Assembly: GCF_000346465.2 (NCBI RefSeq)
Contig: NC_034009.1
Location: 33,645,251-33,709,250 of the forward strand
Direction of reading: 5' to 3'
Length of the DNA stretch: 64,000 nucleotides
From: Prunus persica
Lineage: Eukaryota; Streptophyta; Magnoliopsida; Rosales; Rosaceae
Shown here: positions 1-16,700 of the stretch, piece by piece
Position numbering within the stretch: position 1 is the stretch's first letter
Layout: each line of letters starts with the position of its first letter
Made by a program: the position numbers and the translations under genes
The notes under the pieces: generated by a model
Seen by the model: only the letters and a program-made list of their open reading frames with translations
Told to the model about the DNA's origin: nothing
The model's database searches: none

Positions 1-4120
<4,120 letters not shown>

Positions 4121-4199
4121 TTGCTCGCAGCTCGCAGCCTAGCAGGCCTCTCTCGCAAATCAACAAAAAAGAAGGCGCGAGAAAGTTAAAGAAAACCGC

Positions 4200-4214
4200 A
4201 ACCCTAACCCTAAC
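4200..4214 (+). promoter_or_regulatory. Telo-box in the XRN3 leader/promoter
   Basis: Two and a half tandem copies of the plant telomere unit (AACCCTAACCCTAAC) lie 86 bases upstream of the XRN3 start. Such telo-boxes are known near the start sites of plant translation, ribosome-biogenesis and RNA-processing genes, where they bind Myb-like TRB proteins. The motif is seen directly; a regulatory role is inferred. Confidence 0.55.
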
Positions 4215-5407
4215 TGAAGCTCTCGGAGGAAGACTATATGTGAATGTTGCGAAGGCAGAAACCGTGCGCTAGTCTTTCTTTGATATGAAATTGCTTCGCT
4301 GGGGGCGAATTAGGGTACGAAACCAAGTGACGGGACGGTTATACCCCTACCAATTGGACAAAATAAGCAGATGCTTCGAGGTTATTTTTGGTTGAAAGGA
4401 AAGAAACACAGACTGGGGTTTTTTTATGTCTTCAACAGTGGGATTTTAATGAGTCGTAGCCTCCTAGGTCGGTTGTCTATCCTATCTGAGCTAGAGACGA
4501 CCGACAATTTCCGTAAAGTTTCCAAAAACGAAAGCCGAAAGCCCAGAGTCATAAAAAAAGAAGGCCTGCTATAACCGGCCGATCAAACATGGCCCATATG
4601 CCAACGATCACCTCCAATTTACGTGAGGGCCTTATTTACTTGATAAGACTCTATTTTTTATATGTTGGATTAAATTTGTTATTTTTCGCAAACTAAAATA
4701 CACATTTTATTGGTCAAACTCAAAACACTAGATTATTTAACTATTTTATTTATAGTAATTGGTAAACCCATAAAGCTTGTTGAAAAGGCACTACCAAAGC
4801 AATGATGTCCCCCAGTCATGGGCTACATATGACAATCTTTTGTTTGTGGAAGACTTGTGGAGATTGCTTCATCTTCATGTATAATAGAGAAAAGGAATGT
4901 ATGTACTCAAAATTGTAGGCTGAATTCGTTGGCATTCTGATTTGAAGCTGTTCAAGTGGAGGGGAAAACAAACGAGGATTAAAGTTCAATAAATAGGATT
5001 TTGACCAATGTAATTCGAGTCAAAACTTTATAATATATGATGGAATAGAAAGTGATGTCCACTATTTGGATATACTAAACTACACTCACAGTCACTCCAC
5101 AAATATTCCCACCAACCCCACCAAAAGCAAAAATACATCAAATAAAAACCCACTGAGTGTGGATGGAAGGCTGGGCTTTGATTTGCTTTATAATAATCAC
5201 ATTCTATTGCTTTCAAAGCAGAGGCCCATATGAAAACCTCACAATTGACAAAAGGTTCTTCTGGTCCCCAACGTACTTAAGTTTGAGACCACCAAAAAAA
5301 CCAAGCAGCAGCTGCAGGCATCAATCAAAGGCTCAGCGCAAACGCGTGGTCTGTTTCGGTCCGTAGATCACTTGTTATTCCCTGCTCTTCTCTCCCACCA
5401 GACCAAG
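4215..5407. other. Divergent spacer between XRN3 and ATP sulfurylase
   Basis: This roughly 1.2 kb holds no recognisable gene. XRN3 is read to the left and ATP sulfurylase to the right, so both promoters should lie here. A TATA-like stretch (TTTATAATAA) at 5187-5196 faces ATP sulfurylase, about 320 bases before its start codon. I see no repeat or transposon boundary. Confidence 0.5.
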
Positions 5408-5524
5408 ATGTTCGCCAAATTGAGAGGCCATTTTACAATTTCCCAGATTAACCGGATCTCTTCTGTACTACAACCACTCCATCAGCAGCACTATTCTCCC
5501 AAATCCCAACAACCATGTCTCTGA
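5408..5524 (+). promoter_or_regulatory. Upstream ORF overlapping the ATP sulfurylase start codon
   Basis: An ATG at 5408 opens a 38-codon frame that ends at TGA 5522-5524, so it overlaps the main ATG at 5515 by 10 bases in another frame. If the transcript starts upstream of 5408, ribosomes using this ATG would pass the true start, and initiation on the enzyme would need leaky scanning. The reading frame is seen; the transcript start and any effect are inferred. Confidence 0.45.
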
Positions 5525-8206
5525 CCATTAAACTCCACGTTACCACCTCCTACCTCAATCTCAACCTCAACACTTCCAAAAACACTACCAAAGTCGCAAA
5601 CTTTAAGGTTAAGCTTCGAACCAAACCCATTTACCATTGCGACCCGTTACTCTCCGTCGTCTCCAACACTTCCGCAATGCATGCTTCTGCTCTACCGGGT
5701 CAACCCGCCATCAGGAGCTCGCTGATTGACCCGGACGGCGGGGCTCTGGTTGATCTTGTGGTGCCGGAGAGCAAGAAAGCCTCCAAGGCCTTGGAGGCAG
5801 AGTCACTGCCCAAGGTGAATCTTACAAAGGTTGATCTTGAGTGGGTCCACGTCATCAGCGAGGGATGGGCCAGCCCATTGAGAGGGTTCATGAGAGAGGA
5901 CCAGTACTTGCAGAGCTTGCACTTCAATTCCTTGAGAACCCAAGATGGTTCTCTGGTCAATATGTCGCTTCCCATTGTGTTGGCTATTGACGACGAGACT
6001 AAGGAGAGAATTGGGTCGTCGCCTAATGTGGGGTTGCTTGGACCTAATGGAGATTTAATTGGTATATTAAGCAGGTCAGACCCTGGTCAAGCACGATAAT
6101 TTTCTTTAATCCTTGTTTAGTGTTTGATGATTTGATTCCGTCTTCTTCTTTCTCTTTTTTTCCGTCTGTACAGTGATAGTGATAGTTAAGAAATCTAGTT
6201 CATCTTCTAAATAGCCGTAGATTGTTTGCACATGGAAATTTATGCCGTCTGGGTTTTTTTTTTAATATTTTAATTGTATATATTATTCAGTGATAATCAC
6301 CTAAATTCGTGCAGAAGAAATGTCATATTATGTATTTCTTTATGTATGGTGACAGACAGCGTAAGCAAGCATCAAGTTCCCAGTGAAAGATGGGGACTTG
6401 TTTCTGATTTTAAAAAGTCAATTTGCATATTTCTTTATTGTAATTACACATCTGATACGGCATCCACTATTTTACCCTTTAGAAATTCACTGAACTGTAC
6501 ACACATGCAACACAATTAAACAGGTGCATTTCTTACTAATTCATTGAGAGACTCTCACAAATCCTGTGTAATTGACATAAAATCTTGTTAAATTTCATAA
6601 ACTACAAATATAAATGCATGCCTTACCGAGTTTATCTATAAATGCATGCCTTACCGAGTTTATCTAGTCTTATCCCTTAGCTTTCGTTTATATTTGTATT
6701 TGTTGTAGCATTGAGATTTACAAGCATAACAAAGAAGAAAGGATTGCTAGAACTTGGGGGTCAACCGCTCCGGGATTGCCATATGTTGAGGAGGCCATCA
6801 CACCAGCTGGAAACTGGCTTATTGGTGGCGATTTGGAAGTATTAGAGCATATCAAATATAACGATGGGCTTGATCACTACAGACTCTCTCCTCAACAGCT
6901 CCGCAAAGAATTTGATAGGCGTCAGGCTGATGCCGTTTTTGCTTTTCAGCTGAGAAATCCTGTGCATAATGGCCATGCTTTGTTGATGAACGATACACGC
7001 AGGCGACTCTTGGAAATGGGCTACAAGAATCCAATTCTTTTGCTTCATCCTTTAGGAGGTTTCACAAAGCCTGATGATGTGCCCTTGGATGTTCGGATGG
7101 AGCAACATAGCAAGGTCACCACCATGCATTTCCTTTATATAATTTCGATCTAGGATACGCTAAGCATTTGACCTGCCACCAGAAATGATAGCATTCTGTT
7201 GCGTATAACCTGCAAATCATCTATTTACATTTTGGTGTTTCACCATTTTGTTGATTGGCCATGTTTTTCGCATATGCATTCAAGTGCCATAGATGCATTG
7301 TGATTCTTGCAATGGGTAATTTTTAAATGTTTTAATTCTGCTCAGGTCCTTGAAGATGGAGTTCTTGACCCTGAAACAACCATTGTGGGTATATTCCCAT
7401 CACCTATGCACTATGCAGGCCCAACTGAGGTACAGTGGCATGCCAAAGCACGGATAAATGCAGGCGCAAATTTCTACATTGTGGGCCGTGATCCTGCCGG
7501 TATGGGACACCCAACAGAGAAGAGGGATTTATATGACCCTGACCATGGGAAAAAGGTGTTAAGCATGGCTCCTGGGCTCGAGAAGCTCAATATTTTGCCT
7601 TTCAGGGTAGGTGAAATTACACGCTGCTTTTAGTCTTGACTGACGGATTTCTTACATCAGAGTTATACTAGTTCAAATTTGATGAATTCTTACTTGGTAG
7701 TATATCCTGCAACACAATTGTTTATTTCACTTGGCCCTTGAGATTGTAGTAGTGGTTGCTGGATACAACACTTGTAATGACAGATGATAATTTGCTCCTT
7801 TGTGTGTGCCTGCCAACTACTCTTCTTTTGAATTATATATGGCAGGTGGCAGCTTATGACAATGTGGAGAAAAAGATGGCTTTTTTTGATCCTTCGCGTG
7901 CTAAAGATTTCCTCTTCATCTCTGGAACCAAGGTAGGGACATAAGTCCTTTTGTTTGCTGTCAATGGTGTATCTGTGGCTAAGGCTTCATGGTAAATGCC
8001 ATATTAATTAGGAAAATCATATGTCTTCATATCTTCAACGTGAATTTGGTAAACACTTGTTGTTTCAGATGAGAGCTTTTGCAAAGAGCGGAGAAAACCC
8101 TCCTGATGGTTTTATGTGTCCCGGGGGATGGAAGGTTCTCGTCAACTATTATGAGAGCTTGCAAACAGAAGAGGCATCACAGCAACAAGCCGTTTTGTCT
8201 ACTTAG
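5515..8206 (+). CDS. APS2: ATP sulfurylase (sulfate adenylyltransferase), plastid type
   Basis: Catalyses ATP + sulfate to adenosine 5'-phosphosulfate + pyrophosphate, the first step of sulfate assimilation. Exons: 5515-6074, 6709-7114, 7346-7606, 7846-7932 and 8069-8206, all with GT-AG borders, giving 483 residues, the usual plant length. Residues 1 to about 50 are rich in Ser, Thr, Asn and Leu with basic residues, as in a chloroplast transit peptide. The PUA-like N-terminal domain follows to about 220. The catalytic domain has [10 protein letters not shown] (about 267-276, the ATP-binding QxRNP and HxGH motifs), [15 protein letters not shown], and [11 protein letters not shown] with its phosphate-binding GRD. 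The last exon holds the conserved FMCPGGW tail. No APS kinase domain is fused, as expected in plants. Arabidopsis APS1, APS3 and APS4 are miR395 targets and APS2 is not; I find no good miR395 site here. Together with the gene context this suggests the APS2 lineage, an inference. Confidence 0.95.
6611..6666 (+). repeat. 28-bp perfect tandem duplication in ATP sulfurylase intron 1
   Basis: Two identical 28-base units lie head to tail at 6611-6638 and 6639-6666, about 40 bases before the intron 1 acceptor (AG at 6707-6708). The unit includes ATGCATGC and TTACCGAG. The exact identity suggests a recent slippage event, possibly polymorphic. Confidence 0.85.
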
Positions 8207-8814
8207 ATCTCAAATCAATGATAAAATTAATACCAGAGTTTCAGTCAGCTAAGTAAATTCCAGTCTAGCAGGAGAAGAACGTAGCCGCTAGCCAGTTTAT
8301 AACCGACCCATCGTGTTTGCTAACGAATGCCTGTAAAATATTGATTTTCTTTTTCCCTTTGTCACCCAATTTTTTTTGTTTATGAGGTTATATTTATATA
8401 ATGGGTAAGTACTTATTTTTTCTACAATTTATGCATTCTTATTTTGTGCTGCTCCTGCTGCTTTTTTAACCTCAACGTAGCTGATATAATTTGGGTTGGG
8501 GCGGTCACATTCGATTTCATATTGAAAATGCTTGGCTTGCCTTTCATATTGAAAACGTCTGTTCGAACGGAACAAGGATCAGTACTACCAGTACCAGCCA
8601 TGAAACTTATTATTTGGCACGTGAAACTAATTTAATTGTCTTAATTTGCAAATAATCATTCCAACAGTTCATTTATGATCCTGTGTCTGTGTGTATGTAT
8701 ACGTACACATGTGGTTTTCAAATCGCACAACATTATTCATTACCTGCATTATTATTCGTTACGATTATTGAGTGCGTTGACCTCATCGTGAAGTCAACAG
8801 AAACTCATATGTTT
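8207..8814. other. 3' flank of ATP sulfurylase
   Basis: About 600 bases that should hold the 3' UTR and polyadenylation site of ATP sulfurylase. I see no second gene and no repeat until the hAT element starts. Confidence 0.5.
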
Positions 8815-8822
8815 GTTATCAC

Positions 8823-9397
8823 TAGGGGTGGGCACGGTTCAGTTTGGACCGGTTTTTGTCTCAAATTAGAACCGATCCAATACTATTCATCCGGTTTGGT
8901 TCGGTTCGGTTTTAATAAAAAAAATTTCAAAAACTGTCCGGTTCGGTTTGAACCGGTTTCGGTCCGGTTCCGGTTCGGTTCGGTTTTGAACCGGATTATA
9001 AAAATTATTTTTTTAAATTACTTTTTAATACAATTCTCAACTGAAATATTATTTTTTTACTTGAAAATTAACAAATTATTCAATTTCATATAAAAAATAA
9101 ATATTAAAGTGAGAAAATAGAGATATTTTGACATTGAACTTGGATAAATATTATGTTTTTTTTAGTGAAATTAAAAATATAGCATTAAATATAAATATAT
9201 ATATTGAAATTATATATTTTTTTAGTTTCACCGGTTCCGTTTTTGAAGACATGGAACCGGATCCGGAACCGGTCCAAACCGGTCCGGTTCGGTTTTTGAC
9301 CGGTTTTTGACTTTTTGGTCAACTCGGTTTTTTTCCGGTTTGGTTCGGTGCGGTTTGGTTTGAATTTCCGGTTCGCCGGTTTGAGTGCCCACCCCTA
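8823..9397. mobile_element. Non-autonomous hAT element (MITE-like, 575 bp)
   Basis: The ends are inverted copies: TAGGGGTGGGCAC at the left and GTGCCCACCCCTA at the right. They are flanked by a perfect 8-base target-site duplication, GTTATCAC, at 8815-8822 and 9398-9405. An 8-bp duplication and this terminus are typical of the hAT superfamily. Both ends carry dozens of CGGTT/CCGGTT motifs, mostly in the same orientation, around an AT-rich centre. No transposase is encoded, so movement would depend on a transposase made elsewhere. The motif arrays are likely subterminal transposase-binding sites (inference). Confidence 0.88.
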
Positions 9398-9405
9398 GTT
9401 ATCAC

Positions 9406-9826
9406 TGTTACTTTCATACAATGTTGGTGAGCAATAGTTAGAGGTTTGAAATCTCCTTTTTCTTTTCTTTTCTTTTTTTCTTGCTTCACTTGAGAGGTGG
9501 TTGAAAACTTGAAATTTCTCCTTAAAGTTTAAACAAACTCGTTATTAATTTAGTAATATTTCTCTTATTAAAATTAAAAGAGGTCTCAAGTTCGATCTCT
9601 CTCAAATTCCATCTCTTTAACAGTAAAGTTTTAATCAACTTATATGGGTAGTTGCTTTTTGGCTATCCAATTTACTTTAGCTAGCAAGTTATGTCAAAAC
9701 TCATTGGTTCCTATATTTTATTGCTCCATTTATGCCTCCTCACTGCTGTAGTTGGGCTATAATGGTGACCATGCAACAAACTATCCAACCTGGCTTTGGA
9801 CCCTCTAACTAGAATGGTGTCCCTGC

Positions 9827-9869
<43 letters not shown>

Positions 9870-12800
9870 TGGGTCAGTTATGTACCATATAGACTAATTT
9901 GAACTTGACATATAAAATTTCCCCCTATCTGTAATACATTACATGTGCACATACATATGGTTGAGGTACAACCTTGCAAAGTCCTTTGGTGCTCTGAGTT
10001 CCAAGGTGAGCTGTAATGGGGCCATTCCATAAATTCTATTATCATCAAATTTGAATTTTCTCTTTGAATTTGAAGAGAGACGTTTGCATATTAGTGTAAG
10101 CAAGATTAATGGGTTTGATATAGATCGATTATGGTATAGATGAGACGATGTAGGGTACAGATTATATGTAGATGTAGGTCGAGTGTAGGTAGAGAGGCAT
10201 ATGGTACAATATGCAGCTTTATGCCATTTGGCACCTAAGTGTAGTCGAACTCAAACTTTTCTTAAGTCTCAGTGTGGACTGTGGAACATGTTTTTGTGTC
10301 TGATTGGCATTTCATGAACATGAAGGATCGTTTTCTATTCACTCTGCATCATGAGGCATGAGTCATGAGAACCATTCCCTACCAAATATTATGAGGGGAT
10401 CCTATTCCTATCAACAAAGCAACAACATTTGGGCGATTTTATTTTCAGCTTCAAGTGTAACAAGTGCCTTAATATTGTGTTGTCCATTCTTCTTTACAAA
10501 GAAGAAGAGAGATGTTGGGGGCAAAGACATGTGACAGTTGGGTCATTTTCTAATTTCTACCCTGGAGTCTAGACCTAGAATTAAATCAAAAAAGAAGCGG
10601 TTGGTAATTGAGAGAAAGAGCCCAGTACAGTCGTCTGAGTCAGTGAGTGTGCTTGGATTACAATGGCGGGTCCATATCCTCGTGTTTCGCTGTTTTAATC
10701 CTCCATTTACCATACAATCTAAACCGCAGAACATGGGGGGTAGTTTCTTTTGAACATTGCAAAGCCTATGGCCCAGTCAAAACTCTGCATTTATAGCCTC
10801 CAATTTCATACCAGCTCAATTAGCTTCTCACCATTATTTTTAGTCATCAAGTCAATTTTCTCACGTACTTCATTATTCTCAGTTTTGAAAATATCAGAGT
10901 GACGGTGATTAATAATATTTTCCTTGGTTTTGTTTTTGGGGGCAAATTATAATTTATAGACATTAACAATCGATATATAAATTTGACATATATGAACACG
11001 CTTTGCAATGAAGAGCTCCAAATGCAATCAATCAACTGTCAAGTCTTGGGCTAACCACTCATGAATCATGATGATGAGTCTGTTAATTCTGTAAACGGGA
11101 AGGTGTAAAGGACAGACAAGTATCGTGATTTGCAGCCTTACACGTGATGTAGTAGGCGCATGCAATGCAATCATAGCCGTCGAAACCCAAGTATTATAAA
11201 TAAAATGAACTGATTTTTTTACTCATCTTTTATTCACTTATACTATAATAAAAAGATATTAAGATGGTTTTTTTTTTTTGGTCTGAAGATATTAAGATGG
11301 TTGGTAAATGTAAAAGGGAGAAACTTTTAGTAAAGACTGAAGAGAGGACATTGCAGCTTGGGAAAAAAAAAGAAAAAAAAAAAAAAAGAGAGGACATTGC
11401 AGGACATAGCCGTATATCAGCATTTAAAAGGGCATTGTTATAGTTGAGAAACAGAAGCTTTTTTCTGGGCCTCAGAACATGGGGGTGGGGGTGCAATCAG
11501 CAATCAGCAATCAGCAATGGCATCTCTCTTGAATGAATCCACCTCATACCAATTAATTAATTATGCATAGAGCCAGCCAGAGGCAGAACTGATTATGACT
11601 AGGCTCCTGTCTGTCTTGGTATTGGATGTACTGATGCTAGTACTAGCACAAGGACCACAACACATTACACACGTCTATCATCAATTCTTTGTCATGTAAT
11701 CCTCAAGCTAATTCATTATATTAGATTAAGGAGCTAGAAGAAGAATATCTTCAAGAAAAAGACCCCACATTTCCTAGCTTGCCAGCCCTTTTAATTCTGT
11801 TACTTTAGCTTTTCTTACTTACTTTCGCTTTAAGAAGCCCTTTTCATGAATTTTGGATACATGTTTTTTGCTTGCGTAATTGGCTCAAATTTTAATGGTT
11901 TTATTTAGTGGTTGAGTTTCTTTCTACTGGTGTTCAAATTGAACATTAATGTGGCTGGAACCGGTAGGTCGTCTATGTTTATATCCTCCCTCTGTTTGCG
12001 AAGGTCTCTGTTTCTTGTTTTCCTACTTAAGGCAGTACAAGCACCTTCAATGCCTAGCTTTCTAGCTCAAGAAAAAAAAAAAAAAGGTATCGTGTTTCAT
12101 GTTCTTCTTGAGTGTGTCTACCAGAAAAGTCTCTCAAGGAAATGCTTACTGATACCACCAGAAAGGTTTAAGAATAATAATCCTTGAAACTGGTCAATTG
12201 ATTCATTGTTATTTTGGTGTAATGTACGTTGCTGTCACGGGTTGGGGTGGTGGGGCTCGGGATTATTAAGCCATTGAAATCCTGCAAGCAATGCATCAAT
12301 AGCTAGCTATATGCATGTGAAAAACTGCACCTCTCATCTCATCTGCCAATGATTTATATACAGTAGAAACAAACACAAAATGATGAACCCAGCGGCATTT
12401 AAGATGACTAAGCCCTACAACTGGTCGTACGCTTACATGCATGCACATGCAGTTTTCAATTGACTCATTTTGAATGGAAATCATGGTTTATGACTGGGTC
12501 TAGGATTAGGAAATTACCAGTTTTAGGTTATAACTTATAACTATTGACAATTAGCAAGCGGAATTGTTCATGGGCCAGGGCGTGGAATAATTAACTCAGA
12601 ATCAGAACAACAATGCTTAGGTCCTTGTGACTTGTTTAGAAAGCGAGAGAGGGAGGGATGTGGGAAAAGTTACCAATGGGCTCTGGGGGATTTCAAAGCT
12701 GAAACAAAAATAATAATAAATTATGGAAGAATGTGTCAAACAACACAAAAAGAGGAGACAAACCCAACTGGGAACCTTAGTTGAAACTTGAAATAAATAG

Positions 12801-12900
12801 CATCCTAAACAGAGAGCATGAAAATTGGAAAAAGTTGTAGCTATAGGCTGCTAGACTAGTACACACTGGACTGGACATTGCATTAGAGTTTACTACTTTT
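9406..12900. other. Gene-free spacer upstream of the first SAUR
   Basis: AT-rich DNA with no ORF resembling a known protein. It contains an (AT)n microsatellite at 9830-9866, T/C-rich patches near 9450-9480, poly-A/G patches near 11360-11390, and a CAATCAG triplication near 11493-11514. I see no complete transposon and no RNA gene. Confidence 0.45.
9830..9866. repeat. (AT)n microsatellite
   Basis: An uninterrupted AT dinucleotide run of about 37 bases; no gene nearby. Confidence 0.9.
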
Positions 12901-13184
12901 TAATATCAATTTCCAGGAAATTGCCCTATTTCCCTTTTATCCTGGGACAAAATTTTGAATGGAAGAGGACTAAATAAAGTAAATAAGTTGAAAAGGAGCA
13001 ATAGTAGGAAATTGGTGGGATGTTTCTCAAAGTGAAAGGACATTAATGAAAACAAAAATATTACCGGAGAGGAGAGAGTTACATGAAAATTGAAATGTGA
13101 GGAAGTCAGAGAGGAAAGAGGGACCAAGTTGTCCTTTGGGAGGGCAACAAGGGGATGTAAACCCAATGGGGTTGGCTCCCTGCA

Positions 13185-13214
13185 TGTCTCTGAGCTCACA
13201 CAAACACCTATAAA
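13185..13214 (+). promoter_or_regulatory. Candidate auxin response element and TATA box of SAUR
   Basis: TGTCTC, the classic auxin response element bound by ARF proteins, is at 13185-13190, and a consensus TATAAA is at 13209-13214, about 210 bases before the SAUR start. The close spacing fits early auxin-induced promoters. The motifs are seen; activity is inferred. A second TATA-like CATAAATA at 13305-13312 could be used instead. Confidence 0.45.
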
Positions 13215-13424
13215 CACCCTCTCTCTGTCTTATATCCCTACAACCCCACATGACTGTTTCTCTCTCTACTCTCTCCCCTCTCAACTCGAGCCTCAGTGTC
13301 TCACCATAAATACCCCTACGCACCCCCTCTACCTTCTTCACCTTTTACTCAAAACTCCAAATCCTCAATTTGATTTTGATTTGAGGAAACAGACACAAGC
13401 TACTCAAAAAGAAAAACAGATCAA

Positions 13425-13742
13425 ATGGCTATCAGAAAATCAAACAGACTTCCACAAACAGCTGTGCTGAAGCAAATTCTCAAGAGGTGCTCAAGCTTGG
13501 GGAAGAAACAGCAACACTATGACGAACAAGGCCTCCCTTTGGATGTCCCCAAGGGCCATTTTGTGGTTTATGTCGGAGAAAACAGAAGCAGATACATTAT
13601 CCCAATCTCCTTCTTGACTCGCCCTGAGTTCCAAAGCTTGCTTCATCAAGCAGAAGAAGAATTTGGATTTGACCACGACATGGGTCTCACAATTCCTTGT
13701 GAAGAAGTTGCTTTTCAGTCATTAACATCCATGCTCAGGTGA
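13425..13742 (+). CDS. SAUR-family auxin-responsive protein
   Basis: Small auxin-up RNA protein of 105 residues, one exon, as is usual for the family. SAURs inhibit PP2C-D phosphatases, which keeps plasma-membrane H+-ATPases active and promotes cell expansion. The N-terminus (1-38) is short and basic ([23 protein letters not shown]). The SAUR core spans about 40-103: [35 protein letters not shown] and LTIPCEE. The only sensible start is the ATG at 13425, directly before the basic leader. It lies on the far side of the FPP gene from the second SAUR, as SAUR51/SAUR54-type genes do in Arabidopsis. A TGTCTC element and TATA box lie upstream. Subfamily placement (SAUR50/51/54-like) is from memory. 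I see no clear DST instability element in the 3' flank. Confidence 0.93.
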   Translation: MAIRKSNRLPQTAVLKQILKRCSSLGKKQQHYDEQGLPLDVPKGHFVVYVGENRSRYIIPISFLTRPEFQSLLHQAEEEFGFDHDMGLTIPCEEVAFQSLTSMLR

Positions 13743-16700
13743 AAAAAGACAAGATTTTCAAGTCACCACTAGCCTAGCCTAGCCTTGCTTGTTAGTTGCT
13801 TTGGGAGAAAATGGCTGAAGATTCAAGATGAAGCTGCTTTACTGCTTCTCTGTTTTTAATTTTCTCCTCTCTTTTTTTTCCCCCCTCTGTTATGGGATTG
13901 TTCTCTTACAAATTTGATATTACAACAACTCTCTCTGTCTGACCCAAAAAGAAATTCAAGAAAAACCCATTGAAATTATATTATCGGGGTTTGGAATTTG
14001 TAAATCTGATCAAGTTTGAAACTTTCCTCACGGTGGTGGTGTGGGGTTGTACGTACACCAATGTACCCTGTGGGAGAAGGAATATTAATAATATTATAAT
14101 TGGGGTTGTCACCCTTTTTCTTGTTTCACCTGCTCTTGTTTTCTTTTCTGGGTTTTGTCTGATGTGCGTGCATACCCATATTTTATGCTGCTCTGTCTCT
14201 CTCTGGTTAACTTTACTCAACAGTTTAGCAGTTAAAACTGTTAAACAGCAACAGAGATTCTTAACGGATTGTTCTGTTGAGAAATATTTTGCAAGCAAGC
14301 AACATAAAATATGGAGCAGATCGATACGATCATGCATGTTGTGTTAGATTTGAGGGTGATCAAGTATTGCACAATGTTGTGTTGTGTCAGTCAGTCTACA
14401 AATTTCAAAACACCACTAGTACCACCCTGAATCTGCATCCATGTATCATGTATGTCTTTAGGGTTGTTGACCAATGAAAATCTGTTTCTGCACTTCATTT
14501 TCTATAGTTTGGTTTGGGCGTGGGGTGGGGGTAACAATAACATGGAATATTCTGCTGAATTTGGTCCAAAAGTTGCATTATAGCAACCTTTAATTGCTGT
14601 ACCACCAAATGGATGGTTCAGATTTCAGACCCACTTGACCTTCTCCTCCTCCATATAAATCTTTGGTTTTATAGCAAAAAGCACTGTTGGAGCTTGGACC
14701 AGGAAGGAATTAAAAGATTATATCAGCTTTCTCCCATCCGTTGCTGCAGCGAGTCCTCCAGACACAGCGTTATTGTGGGGTAGAATGGTAATTTCAACAC
14801 ATTGGCATTTGCAGTGTACTCAAATACCGTACATGCTCTCTCGCATCGCATCGATGTCTGGACTTTTTGTGCCCTTTGAACCAACTCACTTTTTCCGGTT
14901 GTTGAGTTGAAAACTGAAAAAGTAATTGCTTTGTTCTTGTAAAACTTAAAATAATGACGAACTTCCCTTCACATGATGCTTTTTTTTAAAAAAATTAAAT
15001 TAAATTAAATTAAATTAAAGTTTTTCTAAGGATACTCTTATAATTCCTTAGGTTGTTGGTTGGATGGATCAAAGGAATTATGGGATATACGATTGAAAAC
15101 GGAAAAGATAAGAAGATCATATCCCACCTGCACATGGAAATTATAGGGAAAACATTTGATGGATGGACGAAAGACGATGACAAAACAATCCAGATATATG
15201 ACACAACACAAGGGCAAAAACGATGACAAAATTGTACAACGTAAATTAGAATATACAAAGAAATTGCCCATGCCATGCCTTGAAAAAGATTCTCGCTTTC
15301 TTTTTCTCTAACATAATTTGTCTGGGCTAAAATGAGCCGAACATCTATAGTTAGTTATAAATTTAAAAAAAAAATTGCAACCAAACCCCCGAAAAGGCAC
15401 GGAAATATTATTATTTCACTTTGTTGATATATAAGTCGTACTTAATGGTAAGGCAGGAAGCCCCAAGATCTGCTTAAAATCTTTGACTTGGGGAGGTCAT
15501 CAGTCTACTGTTGAGCAGGAAGTTTGAAACAGAACATGGCTACTTGGGCTAGTGGTAGTGGAGGAGAGTCTTTTCAGAAGTAGGCCGTTTACTAGGAAAG
15601 CATGAAATTAGAAAAAGAGAGAGATATATATTCAGCGAACCAGGCAGGCAGGCAAGCAAGCAAGCAAAGCTTTCTGCTGTATCCAATTCCAATTACACAC
15701 AAATTAATTAAATATTTAACTTTAATAAGTTTAGAAGCTACCACTGACTCGAAAAGCAAAGCTTTCGGGCAGCAGCAGCATCTGCCATTTTGTGCATGTT
15801 CATGTATCACCCTCCCTCCCTAGTCCCTACTAATTAAGGAATTAGCAAAAGAAGCCATGAACCTTAGCCCTCATCAAGCATTTAGTGGGTAGTTGATTTT
15901 GATACAGTTAACCATGAATGGCGGGTTTAATTAATCAAATATTGAAATAAAGCCAAAAGAAGATGGATGGAGGAGAGTCCGGGACCACTCTGTTGAAAAA
16001 GAGACAAATTTCACATGTATTATAGCCCTATAGCCCTATAGCCTATCGTATTAGTAGGAGGATGAGCAAGGAAGGAAACTCTTTATATTTATTTACATAT
16101 AATCAACAGTGTAAAATTAACACTCAGATAATATTAATATGCTCCCCTCCCCACTCCAACAAGAAGAGGGAAATAACTAGTGATTATAATAACATGGAAA
16201 ACTGAAGACTAATAATACAACTCAGAAAGGGATAGATGAAGAGCAGCAGCACTAGTACACTAGTACTCAATGATGCAATGCAAGTATCAAATCAAGTAGT
16301 TCTCAAGTCACCATTATTATCAGCAGCCAGCAGGCAACAACAAGCATGGCATAATTGAATAATTAAGGAAAGGGCTTCTTGTTTGGAAGAGACCTAACCT
16401 AACCTCCTTTAATTCTCATTGATTTCTTTTCAGATCATGAATATTATAATTTCCATCCAGATGGATTGAAAGAAACGTCTTGCTAAAATATTTATATATA
16501 AAAAAAATCTTATGTCTCTTGATTGAAAAAGGCAATAACTTTCGCATGAATCTATCTACTGATGAAAGGGAAAAGTAGTAAATAAAATGAGGTAAACCAC
16601 TTTCCTTTCCATTGGTGTTTTTTCAACTCAAAAATAAAAAAAAGGGGAATGATGTGCAAGCAAACTCATCAATCAAGTCAAGCCTTGTACATCTTGAATT

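Noticed and set aside
5540..5600. miR395 target site in the ATP sulfurylase transit-peptide region
   Set aside because: An AACACTTC core near 5567 matches part of the expected site, but about half of the 21 positions mismatch by my alignment from memory, so pairing is not credible.
9440..9620. SINE suggested by GTTCGATCTC
   Set aside because: Only a weak B-box match with no A box or terminal A/T tail.
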